A stretch of DNA of 34,009 nucleotides from Oscillospiraceae bacterium. Its GTDB lineage: Bacteria > Bacillota > Clostridia > Oscillospirales > Oscillospiraceae. Under the pieces are notes generated by a model. It made no database searches. It had not been told where the DNA came from and saw only the letters and a list, made by a program, of their open reading frames with translations. A program made the translations under genes and the position numbers. Positions 24,026-30,472 of this stretch are shown one piece after another (positions within the stretch are counted from its first letter, which is position 1; each line of letters opens with the position of its first letter). The DNA lies in contig CAJTCG010000024.1 in assembly GCA_910574635.1 (NCBI GenBank), positions 1 through 34,009 on the forward strand, read 5' to 3'.

Positions 24026-24160
24026 AGGAAAATGGTGGTCGGCAGCGTACCTCTGGAGAATCATTTTTTGATTTTGAATGCTGTTTGACTCGTTTTCGGT
24101 ATTGTCCTCCTGGCTGAGACGGCAGTACAGAGCGGTTTTCTTTTGGTTTGACGTTATCAT
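24008..24160 (-). pseudogene. Large serine recombinase, N-terminal fragment
   Basis: A start ATG with an ideal AAGGAGGGTAAG site opens a frame beginning MITSNQKKTALYCRLSQEDN, then ESNSIQNQKMILQRYA. This is the classic start of a large serine recombinase (TnpX/Tn4451 group), with the catalytic serine in CRLSQED. After HHFP the frame enters the IS5-family terminal repeat and stops, so over 450 residues are lost. Such recombinases integrate and excise skin-like and Tn4451-like elements. Confidence 0.85.
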
Positions 24161-24259
24161 CTTACCCTCCTTCGTTGGTCAAACCGTTCAGAGCATTGCG
24201 ATACGACTATACTCCAAAACGGCCCGGATATCCAGTGCTTTTCCCAGACAGCGCTGGGA

Positions 24260-24436
24260 TCATGCGCACAGCTTTTCCTGCTGGATTTCCAGGTCGATCA
24301 GGGCTTTCAATTTATCTTCCGGCGAATAACGTCCGATTTCCGGGAACACGGACACCACTCGAATCGTTCTGCCATGGGAAATCTGGATGCGCTCCGTCCT
24401 GATTTGCTGGTTATTGTTTGGCTTGTCTATGGTCAA
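24260..24436 (-). CDS. Small TnpW-like protein next to the recombinase
   Basis: A short protein of about 58 residues with ISHGRTIRVVSVFPEIGRYS, then PEDKLKALIDLEIQQEK. The pattern (a strand pair followed by EDKL...L) resembles the small TnpW-family proteins encoded just upstream of large serine recombinases in clostridial transposons, and the position here fits. The start codon is uncertain: a TTG at 24436 follows GGGAGGTT at tight spacing, and the open frame extends to 24463. No biochemical role can be claimed. Confidence 0.45.
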   Translation of the reverse strand: MTIDKPNNNQQIRTERIQISHGRTIRVVSVFPEIGRYSPEDKLKALIDLEIQQEKLCA

Positions 24437-24703
24437 AACCTCCCTTCGTGACAGATTTGCCAATCATAGAATTTATCCAGTACGAATAATATCCAATTAT
24501 TTACTGTTGCTGCAACGAGGCCACTCGATACATTTTGTGAGGCTACTACGGCCCAATGGTGCTGGACTCGCTGCCTGCCGCCGAAGGTTCACAAACGGCC
24601 TTTATGGGGCCGACAGGGGCGGTATGCAGGCAGTCTGGAGGCAAAAGCGGACAGGCCAAAAAACCAGCCTGCCTGTGTTGAAATGACGTTTAGAATTATC
24701 CGT

Positions 24704-25096
24704 TCAGACCGCTTTTTGTGAATTCGTAAAACCCGATTTGAATTGCTTCTGGGCAGCCAGAAGATAGACCTCCTCGCAGAGCTTATCCATCAAAAAATTC
24801 AGTTTTACCACGGCTTCGGAGTCCAGATCCTTTGCGTACTGGCGGCGGGTAATCTGCCGCACGTTGGAATAAATCATATTGACGCTGGCGTGCAGGGCGT
24901 GGTTCAGTTTTGATGACCGGCCCCTGAACTCATTTCCTTGAATCAGGCGGCAAAAATAAGCTGTGCTGCCCAGCCTAGTCATTTCCATGTACCGTTGAAG
25001 CCGTTGGTACTGTTTCTCCGTCATGCGAACGGATAGGTTCCTGCTATAGTCCCGCGTGGAGCTGCGAACTTTACGTGTTTTCCGATTATGCAGCAT
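24704..25096 (-). CDS. MobC-like mobilization accessory protein
   Basis: This 130-residue basic protein has an N-terminal ribbon-helix-helix-like part (SRNLSVRMTEKQYQRLQRYM) and a helical C-terminal part (LNHALHASVNMIYSNVRQIT). The layout matches MobC-type relaxosome proteins that help a relaxase at oriT. Its ATG overlaps the end of the preceding gene by 11 bases. No relaxase gene remains next to it, so it is probably a leftover of the wrecked element. A hairpin with a T-run (AGGCTGGTTTTTTGGCCT) follows near 24650. Confidence 0.65.
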   Translation of the reverse strand: MLHNRKTRKVRSSTRDYSRNLSVRMTEKQYQRLQRYMEMTRLGSTAYFCRLIQGNEFRGRSSKLNHALHASVNMIYSNVRQITRRQYAKDLDSEAVVKLNFLMDKLCEEVYLLAAQKQFKSGFTNSQKAV

Positions 25097-25424
25097 GGAT
25101 GTACCCCATCTTTCTCACTGCATGAAGCCGCTCGTATATATCTCCCAAAAGGTGGACAGCATAGCGAAGCTGCTCCGCTGCGCCATAGCCGCTGTTGAAA
25201 TCGCGGGCAATGGCGTTGATCTCACGGCCCGTTTCGTCCATGAAACGAACAGTCTCCCAAGTTTCCTCCTCGCGGTGAAGGACGGGGCGGTTGATTTCCA
25301 ACTGCGCCATCAGCCAAGCGTTGGCGGACAGTCTAGCGGCCGCACTTTTTTCCTTCAGCAGCTTGTTGTCCTTAGCGCTCATACGGACACAGGTACGATG
25401 TGATTGCTTGCTCGTATTCTTCAC
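25086..25424 (-). CDS. Second MobC-like protein
   Basis: This protein of about 112 residues is related in pattern to the next gene: RTCVRMSAKDNKLLKEKSAA, ARLSANAWLMAQLEINRP, and a helical end with INAIARDFNSGYGAAEQLRY. It is probably a relaxosome accessory or DNA-binding protein. The start is uncertain: GTG 25424 has GAGAAGGGA directly before it, and the open frame reaches 25499. A perfect palindrome TGACAATGTTGTCA (25485-25498) lies upstream and could be its operator. Confidence 0.55.
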   Translation of the reverse strand: MKNTSKQSHRTCVRMSAKDNKLLKEKSAAARLSANAWLMAQLEINRPVLHREEETWETVRFMDETGREINAIARDFNSGYGAAEQLRYAVHLLGDIYERLHAVRKMGYIHAA

Positions 25425-25499
25425 TCCCTTCTCGCTTTCGGCAATGTTGCCGGAAGCGGTATTTTGATAATGCAGAGTAAGGTCTGACAATGTTGTCAA

Positions 25500-25675
25500 A
25501 CCCTATCGCTTTTTCAATGCTCTCAACGGTGGTTTTGTTGTTGTCCTTGTGCGGGGTAGCCCTTCTGTTCGCCGCGTTTCCTTGTCCCTGTCAATTTGCG
25601 CTGGTGAGCTTTTCAGATATTCAAATAGAAGTGGAACCCAACAGCCGGATACCGGATAAATACGGAAAATAGAGA
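25500..25675. other. Gap upstream of tRNA-Pro
   Basis: No supported gene is seen. The stretch is less GC-rich than the host genes and separates the mobilization remnants from the tRNA promoter. Confidence 0.4.
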
Positions 25676-25704
25676 TTGACATTACATGAAAAATCTCTTA
25701 TAAT
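25676..25704 (+). promoter_or_regulatory. Promoter of tRNA-Pro
   Basis: Perfect TTGACA (25676-25681), 17-bp spacer, perfect TATAAT (25699-25704). This consensus promoter suits a stable RNA gene. Confidence 0.85.
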
Positions 25705-25768
25705 AAGCAAGTCGGGTGTTGCCGTTCCACCACAGCGGAGAAGGCGGCGGACGCCTTTGGCATCGTAT

Positions 25769-25844
25769 CCGGGTGTAGCGCAGTTGGTAGCGCGCATGGT
25801 TCGGGACCATGAGGCCGTGGGTTCAAATCCCGCCACTCGGACCA
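25769..25844 (+). tRNA. tRNA-Pro (anticodon CGG)
   Basis: The 76-nt cloverleaf is complete: acceptor CCGGGTG with CACTCGG, D stem GCGC with GCGC, anticodon stem CATGG with CCATG around loop TTCGGGA (anticodon CGG, reading CCG), and T stem GTGGG with CCCGC around TTCAAAT. The encoded ACCA end is present. Its 3' part is the attachment site of the downstream element; integration has kept the tRNA intact. Confidence 0.95.
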
Positions 25845-25845
25845 C
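25800..25845 (+). repeat. attL, 46-bp direct repeat within tRNA-Pro
   Basis: From the anticodon loop to one base past CCA this sequence is identical to 33490-33535. The pair marks the two ends of an integrated element. Confidence 0.93.
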
Positions 25846-25921
25846 ATAAACCGTCGATTTCGTAAGATTTCGGCGGTTTTTATTTACTTTTTAGGCCCGT
25901 TTGCAAATGCTTGTTTTCTTC

Positions 25922-25942
25922 TTGGCGCACATTTAGCGTACA
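25922..25942 (+). repeat. 21-bp direct repeat near attL (possible integrase arm site)
   Basis: Begins TTGGCGCACATTTAGCG and matches 33352-33372 at 20 of 21 positions, in the same orientation. Each copy contains two GCGYACA units 11 bases apart. Copies lie 77 bp and 118 bp from the two att cores. Confidence 0.65.
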
Positions 25943-25953
25943 CATGGGAAAAA

Positions 25954-25972
25954 GGGGCGGTCCCGCCGCCCC
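25954..25972 (-). terminator. Terminator after the integrase gene
   Basis: GGGGCGG and CCGCCCC form a stem with a 5-nt loop. On the minus strand it is followed by TTTTTCCC, just past the integrase stop. Confidence 0.8.
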
Positions 25973-25976
25973 TTCT

Positions 25977-27365
25977 CTATGCTCTCTTTCCCCTTAGCAT
26001 GATATCCGCTATACACTCCGTGGCCTGGGCCTTCGTCTTTTCGACGACGTGGGCATAGATATCGGCGGTGGTGCTCGTTTGCGTGTGACCAAGCTGCCCG
26101 GCAACGGTTACAAGGTCGGTCCCGGCAGAAATCAAAATGCTTGCCCCGCTATGCCGGAAGCTGTGCGGGTGGATATGGGGAAGCCCCCGCCGCTTGGAGA
26201 ACTTATTCAGCCATGCCGTGATGCTGGTGGGGTTCATGGGCCGTCCGTCGTCCTGGGTAAACAGATACCCGGTATCCTGCCAGCGGTCCCCATTGGCAAG
26301 ACGGAGCGCCGCCTGGGACGCTCTGTATTTTTTCAGCAGCGCCACCGTCTCCGCCGGGATGTTGACAAAGCGGACATTCCCGGTTTTGGTGGTAGTCTCG
26401 TAAATCCCCCGCTCTTTGGAGTAGCAGAGATTTGCGCTAATCTCAAGCCGTCCATTCTCCAGGTCCACCTTAGACCATTTCAGACCGGCCACCTCTCCAC
26501 GGCGGCATCCCGTCACGATCAGCAAGTGTGTAAGTACCCGCCACTTTTCCGGCTCACCCTCTAAGGCGGTCAAAATATCGGCGATCTGCTCCGGCTGGAA
26601 ATACTCCGGTTCCTTTCGAGTGACCGCCGGAGGCGTGATCTTTGCGGCGGCGTTGTAGGGGACCAACATCTCTCGCTCCGCCTGGGCTAATACTGTATGG
26701 ACAAAGCGGTGGTATTCAAGAACGGTCTTCCCGGAAAGCGCCTGACTTTCTTTGCGGAGCTCAAAATAATCCTTCACGTCTGCGTCAAGGACGGCGGCGA
26801 TGGCCTCCGCCTTTTTGCCGTTGATAGCCTCCCCCCGGCAAGCGTGGGTAACTGTAACAGGGGCCACTCCCGCCGCTTTGGAGAGAGCCGCACGGCTCAT
26901 TCCCAGCTTTTTCAGCTTTCCGGCAAGATTCCCCTTGCCTCTGGCCTTGACCTCTCCTGTGCGCACGTTAGGGGCTTGCAGGTCCTTGTATAACCTGCTC
27001 AAATGCTGGGGGCGGTTTTCCGTCAGCTTCATGCGCCCCAGCGTGGGCTCAAGCCGGGAAAGAAGGTGACGGTATTCAAGAATGGTGTTGTGCTTGGCTC
27101 CGCCCTGCTCTTTTAAGCTGATTACATAGCGGGCATACTCCAGGAAGGTTTGACGGTTGTCCAGTTGGAAACCCTGCTCTATTTGAGTTTCATACTGTAG
27201 GGCTATCTTTTGGACTTCCTTCTCCGCCCGCTTCTCTCCCATGCCCTGGGGCGGCGTCCAGGTGGTGTAATGACGAATCTGTTTCCCATTGCTATCCCGG
27301 CCTTTTGCAACGGTGATCTTATAGCTTACTCCGGTTTTTCCCTCAATTCTCTTAATATTTGCCAT
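25977..27365 (-). CDS. int: Tyrosine integrase with an inserted HTH domain
   Basis: This 462-residue protein drives integration of the surrounding element. An arm-binding-like N-terminus (about 1-65) is followed by a core-binding domain (about 72-130 and 205-240) and a catalytic domain (about 255-450). The catalytic residues visible are Arg288 (TGCRRGE), Lys327, His401 and Arg404 (HPHSFRHSG), His427 (LGHTQ) and Tyr437 (DIYAHV). About 60 residues (146-203) that look like a Cro/C1-type helix-turn-helix (MSRAALSKAAGVAPVTVTHA) interrupt the core-binding domain. It is longer than most integrases (about 380-400) for this reason. AAAGGGGTTATTTC precedes the ATG. The gene faces attL. Confidence 0.93.
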   Translation of the reverse strand: MANIKRIEGKTGVSYKITVAKGRDSNGKQIRHYTTWTPPQGMGEKRAEKEVQKIALQYETQIEQGFQLDNRQTFLEYARYVISLKEQGGAKHNTILEYRHLLSRLEPTLGRMKLTENRPQHLSRLYKDLQAPNVRTGEVKARGKGNLAGKLKKLGMSRAALSKAAGVAPVTVTHACRGEAINGKKAEAIAAVLDADVKDYFELRKESQALSGKTVLEYHRFVHTVLAQAEREMLVPYNAAAKITPPAVTRKEPEYFQPEQIADILTALEGEPEKWRVLTHLLIVTGCRRGEVAGLKWSKVDLENGRLEISANLCYSKERGIYETTTKTGNVRFVNIPAETVALLKKYRASQAALRLANGDRWQDTGYLFTQDDGRPMNPTSITAWLNKFSKRRGLPHIHPHSFRHSGASILISAGTDLVTVAGQLGHTQTSTTADIYAHVVEKTKAQATECIADIMLRGKRA

Positions 27366-27428
27366 GAAATAACCCCTTTCAAACTGGTATGGGGCCAGGG
27401 GAATACTCCCCCGGCCCTCTGCCTTATA

Positions 27429-27650
27429 CTAAGTATCCCCTGACACCCAATACACGGCCCCGGCGAATGCCAAAGTAACCGGAATCAGGATAAGGAAACC
27501 TGCAAACCCGATTAGGGCTATAACTACGATAACCGCCGCCGTGTACAGGATCGCCAGCAGGACGACACACACGGCCCGGAAACGCTCCGGCGGCATCGGG
27601 TCCCGTTCTGCTTCGAAAGCCGTGTCTCCACGTTCAAGCCTGATTTTCAT
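27429..27650 (-). CDS. Small membrane protein of the element
   Basis: This 73-residue protein has a charged N-terminus (MKIRLERGDTAFEAERDPMP) followed by two hydrophobic segments (VVLLAILYTAAVIVVIALIG and FLILIPVTLAFAGAVYWV). I recognise no family. Its start overlaps the end of the preceding gene by 4 bases (ATGA), so it is translated as part of the same operon. Confidence 0.6.
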   Translation of the reverse strand: MKIRLERGDTAFEAERDPMPPERFRAVCVVLLAILYTAAVIVVIALIGFAGFLILIPVTLAFAGAVYWVSGDT

Positions 27651-28255
27651 TGGTCCGCCCCTTTCAAATAGAGGGCCTTTACTTTCTCCAGCAAAGCCCG
27701 GTCCGCTTTTATGGCGGCTTCATCGTCCATACTGTGGTTACGCTTTAGTTCGTCCGCTATGGGCCCCCGGTATTCCACGGGGAGGCTACGGTATATATCA
27801 CTGATTTCATTGGCAATGGCGTCAAGGTCCATGACCTGCCGGTGTCCCTCCGTAGACTTCTCCAACCACTCCACACCGTGTCTCCATCCCACAGTGAGCT
27901 TGAAAGAGGCTATGGCGTCCTCCAGGGAAGTATTGACGATATGGAGCATATCGGCCAGCCATGCGGCCTCACTCTCTGTAATCGCCTTTTGCGGGAAGCT
28001 CTCGAAGTGTTCTTCAAGGCAAGTGTTCAGCAGCGTTTGCGCTTGCTCCAAGCCCGTGAAGATAGGCCACATAGCGTTAGAGATTACACGCCGTTCCCTT
28101 TTGGTGCTTTTAGTCGGGAATATCAAAATAACTTTCCTCCTTGCAATCGGGAGGGGGCCGTGGTACACTGTAAGCATCAGGACCCCCTCATGGTCTTGGT
28201 TCCGGGTCCCCTGCATCGTGCTTTGGTCGGCGTTGATGCAAGGGGCCTTTCTCAT
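27647..28255 (-). CDS. Hypothetical protein, 202 residues
   Basis: No family is recognised. The protein is mostly helical, with RRVISNAMWPIFTGLEQAQT, then ESEAAWLADMLHIVNTSLED, and a charged C-terminus (DDEAAIKADRALLEKVKAL). No membrane segment is seen. The start at 28255 overlaps the previous stop (ATGA). An internal ATG 26 codons later (MLTVYHGPLP) follows GAGGGGG and could be the true start. It is the middle gene of a three-gene minus-strand operon controlled by the operators near 28.7 kb. Confidence 0.6.
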   Translation of the reverse strand: MRKAPCINADQSTMQGTRNQDHEGVLMLTVYHGPLPIARRKVILIFPTKSTKRERRVISNAMWPIFTGLEQAQTLLNTCLEEHFESFPQKAITESEAAWLADMLHIVNTSLEDAIASFKLTVGWRHGVEWLEKSTEGHRQVMDLDAIANEISDIYRSLPVEYRGPIADELKRNHSMDDEAAIKADRALLEKVKALYLKGADQ

Positions 28256-28527
28256 GCCAGCACGAACCGGCGGGCGGTGGTCTGCTTCATGAAGCGGGCG
28301 GCGATGTCCGGCAGCTCCTTTTTCAAGGCCGTGCTGTCCAGGCGGTTGCTGGTGACGGGCTTCCAGGTGATGCGCCAGTCAAAGCCCAACAAAGTGTCCA
28401 TGCCGTGGGTGTCCATATGGGCTTTGAGCTCGTCTTGGATTGCCTCGATCTCCGTTGCGAGTTCCTCCTGCATCCGCTTGAGCTCCCGCAGCTCCTTCAC
28501 CTTCCGGTCCATCATGTCAACGCTCAT
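28252..28527 (-). CDS. Small coiled-coil protein with a YqaJ C-terminus-like end
   Basis: This 91-residue protein has an N-terminal coiled coil (KVKELRELKRMQEELATEIE, then AIQDELKAHM) and a C-terminal part FDWRITWKPVTSNRLDSTAL, then KKELPDIAARFMKQTTARRF. The pattern W.I.WK...S.R.D...LK...P.....TT..RRF resembles the tail of YqaJ-type phage recombination nucleases, here without the nuclease domain. It may be a partner or relic of a recombination function. The start at 28527 has AAGGAGATATCACA upstream. First gene of the minus-strand operon. Confidence 0.65.
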   Translation of the reverse strand: MSVDMMDRKVKELRELKRMQEELATEIEAIQDELKAHMDTHGMDTLLGFDWRITWKPVTSNRLDSTALKKELPDIAARFMKQTTARRFVLA

Positions 28528-28708
28528 TGTGATATCTCCTTCGTTTGATTTTTTTATCAAGTGAGGGTAGGCAGCTGTAGTAGGCACCTTCCGGAACGGC
28601 CCCGGCCCTTGTCATGACCAGTCCCGCCCACAAGAGAGATTATAGAGGGAATATCCAGATCGTCCCTGGCCCGTCCGTCGCAGCTCTCTTGTTCCTCCTG
28701 ACATGATT

Positions 28709-28737
28709 ACAATAGCATATCTCCCGGTAGATATCAA
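28709..28737 (-). promoter_or_regulatory. Promoter of the minus-strand operon
   Basis: Minus strand TTGATA (28737-28732), 17-bp spacer, TATTGT (28714-28709). Operator 1 lies between and over these boxes. Confidence 0.55.
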
Positions 28738-28796
28738 TTGACACAATCGCCGAATATCTACCGGTAGATTTGCTTATTTTATATCTTGCGGTAGAT
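28717..28796. promoter_or_regulatory. Three palindromic operators in a divergent control region
   Basis: Three related 14-bp palindromes are present: ATCTCCCGGTAGAT (28719-28732), ATCTACCGGTAGAT (28756-28769, perfect) and ATCTTGCGGTAGAT (28783-28796). The right half GGTAGAT is invariant. Operator 1 overlaps the minus promoter and operator 3 overlaps the -35 box of the plus promoter. A repressor bound here would control both operons. The RHH protein encoded next door is the obvious candidate. Confidence 0.82.
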
Positions 28797-28814
28797 AGGC
28801 TTTTGCTGTATAAT
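28786..28814 (+). promoter_or_regulatory. Promoter of the RHH/toxin-antitoxin operon
   Basis: TTGCGG (28786-28791), 17-bp spacer, TATAAT (28809-28814). Its -35 box is inside operator 3. Confidence 0.75.
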
Positions 28815-28874
28815 ATAGCTATACTAGGGGAAGGAGCGTTTAACTCCAGGGTTCCCCGGAAAGGAGAAATGATT

Positions 28875-29258
28875 ATGCCGCAAAAAACCGCAGCACAAAA
28901 AAAGGCCCAAAAGGCTTACATGGAAAGATTTGTGCGGGTAGAAGTTAGAATGACACCTGACCGCCGCGACAGTATACAGAAGCACGCACAATTAACAGGG
29001 GAAAGCGTGACAGTTTTTATTAACCGGGCCATTGACAGCCAAATGGGCCGTGATGCCTCCAGCGGCCCCATAGAGGCCCCTACAGCGTTTTTAGGGGCGG
29101 GGGCGGTGTTCTTGCCCTCTGACACTCTCAAAGCCGCCAGAGAGGCCGCAGAGGCCAGTGGGGAGACGCTGCCGGTATTCGTTGGTAGGGCGGTTGAAAC
29201 TCAGGCCCAGAGGGATAAACTAAGCAGGAAGATGAAGGGAGGCAAAACCAATGAGTGA
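28875..29258 (+). CDS. Tandem ribbon-helix-helix protein, probable repressor
   Basis: This 127-residue protein contains two similar units. The first (about 20-60) reads VRVEVRMTPDRRDSIQKHAQ, then LTGESVTVFINRAIDSQ. The second (about 77-114) reads AVFLPSDTLKAAREAAEASG, then ETLPVFVGRAVETQ. Shared positions include SG/TGE, VF(I/V), RA and Q..RD. The first unit is Arc/MetJ-like; the second is a diverged copy, so one chain may act like an RHH dimer. A basic N-terminus (KTAAQKKAQKA) precedes it. ATG 28875 is chosen over ATG 28869 because AAGGAG is 8 bases away. It overlaps the next gene by 8 bases. Likely binds the three operators just upstream. Confidence 0.72.
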   Translation: MPQKTAAQKKAQKAYMERFVRVEVRMTPDRRDSIQKHAQLTGESVTVFINRAIDSQMGRDASSGPIEAPTAFLGAGAVFLPSDTLKAAREAAEASGETLPVFVGRAVETQAQRDKLSRKMKGGKTNE

Positions 29259-29472
29259 ACGGGAACTTGCAAAGCAGATCATTGACAAACTGCCGGAGTA
29301 CAAGGTGGGTAACCTTTTGCTGTTCCTTCGCGGTATGCTGTTTGATGATGAAATGGAAGACGATCTATACTGTGAGAGGCTGGTGGAGGATTATCTAAAC
29401 GATACCAGCCCGGATAAGCATAGCACGATAACCCTTGAGGAACTCGCAAAAAGGGAAGGTGTCGATTTGTGA
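29251..29472 (+). CDS. Probable antitoxin of a RelE/ParE-type pair
   Basis: This 73-residue acidic protein (LAKQIIDKLPEYKVGNLLLF, EDDLYCERLVEDYL, ITLEELAKREGVDL) has the size and position of an antitoxin directly before its toxin; its TGA overlaps the toxin GTG. It has no clear DNA-binding domain, so the RHH protein upstream may provide the repressor role that antitoxins usually have. GGGAGGCAAAACC precedes the ATG. Confidence 0.75.
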   Translation: MSERELAKQIIDKLPEYKVGNLLLFLRGMLFDDEMEDDLYCERLVEDYLNDTSPDKHSTITLEELAKREGVDL

Positions 29473-29729
29473 AGTACACCATCGTCATTGAAAAGCCCGC
29501 CGAAAGGTTTATTATGCGACTTGCCCAGCCCGAAAAGGAACGGGTATTAAAGGCTATTCAAGAGCTACCCCATAAGGGTGACATAAAGCGGCTCCAGGGC
29601 AAGAAAAGCCGGGGCATGTACCGACTGCGGGTCGGCTCTTACCGCATCATCTACACCGTGGATAATGGGCGTCTTGTGGTATGTGTGGTGGACGCCGGGA
29701 ACCGTGGCCAGATTTACAACCGATACTAA
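29469..29729 (+). CDS. RelE/ParE-family toxin
   Basis: This 86-residue basic protein has the RelE/ParE fold pattern: YTIVIEKPAERFIMRLAQPE, a middle section IKRLQGKKSRGMYRLRVGSY, then RIIYTVDNGRLVVCVVDAGN. The G.YRLRVG.YRIIY block is the hallmark. RelE members cut mRNA in the ribosome, while ParE members poison gyrase; sequence alone does not settle which applies. It starts with GTG overlapping the antitoxin stop and is followed by a terminator. Confidence 0.9.
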   Translation: MKYTIVIEKPAERFIMRLAQPEKERVLKAIQELPHKGDIKRLQGKKSRGMYRLRVGSYRIIYTVDNGRLVVCVVDAGNRGQIYNRY

Positions 29730-29734
29730 GGCAG

Positions 29735-29763
29735 GAACCGGGGAGTGGTCCCCGGTTCTTTTT
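29735..29763 (+). terminator. Terminator of the toxin-antitoxin operon
   Basis: GAACCGGGG and CCCCGGTTC form a perfect stem with a 6-nt loop, followed by TTTTT. Confidence 0.92.
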
Positions 29764-29764
29764 G

Positions 29765-30472
29765 CTCTCCGAAATGGGGGGCTTCTCTTTGTTCGCTCTT
29801 TGTTCGCCGAATTTGGCGGGCAATCTCCTAAATTTTGAGGATATCCCCAATTTTGGGGAGACCCCAAGCTGCCGCCATTTTTGACGGGCGTAAAATTCCG
29901 CTGGTTACTCGGTCCAGATTTGGACCCTTCTCATTTGACAGGGCTGTCAAGTGAGGTCTCCCCAAAATTGGGGACTGCACAAAGTTGTGCAGTCAATGCC
30001 GGATGAGCTGACCCGAATTAAAATCGTGTCAGGCGGGCAGAACCGAGCAGTGTTGGCGGTATCAGGATGCCGGAAATTTCCGTCCCTTTGAAAGGAGCAT
30101 CAAATTTCGTGCCCCTTCGTCCGGAAAGGGGGGCGTCAGATTTACCGCAGAGGGTGGGGTATGGAAAATACCCTACCCTTGAGGACGGGATTTGGTTCCG
30201 CCGGAGAGGTATTTTCCCTTTCCCACGCTTTTGTCTGAAAACTTCGGAAAAACTTGCTTTTACACCATCCAGAGCCCGTCTTTTTTTATGTGCGCGAAAT
30301 TGCGCAGAACTGCGCTTTTTTATGTTTGCATTTTCTTGCATTTGGCCCATAAAAACCTAACAAAACCGTCTATTTCAGCCTATATAGAACCGGACGATTG
30401 CGGCAAAGCCCAAGCCGCACATTCCGACTTACGAAAACCTCTGTTTTTGCCAATGTAAGGGATACCCCTTTT
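29765..30472. other. Non-coding, palindrome-rich 700-bp region
   Basis: No supported gene is seen on either strand. The first part holds a cluster of palindromes (29844-29993). The second part has a 10-bp inverted pair GGAAAATACC (30163) and GGTATTTTCC (30208), a GCGC-rich hairpin series (30290-30315) and two TTGCATTT repeats near 30327. AT-rich sequence alternates with these. It lies between two convergent transcription units and could hold a replication origin or packaging signal. Confidence 0.6.
29844..29993. repeat. Cluster of five palindromes including a 20-bp inverted pair
   Basis: TCCCCAATTTTGGGGAGACC (29844-29863) is repeated exactly in inverse at 29955-29974. Between and beside them are GGTCCA-GATT-TGGACC (29911-29926), TTGACA-GGGC-TGTCAA (29935-29950) and ACTGCACAA-AG-TTGTGCAGT (29974-29993). 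Each copy of the 20-mer is itself partly palindromic. Confidence 0.9.

Noticed and set aside
25490..25672. Small membrane protein gene upstream of tRNA-Pro
   Set aside because: The start lies inside the control region of the MobC-like gene, there is no convincing ribosome site, and no family is recognised.
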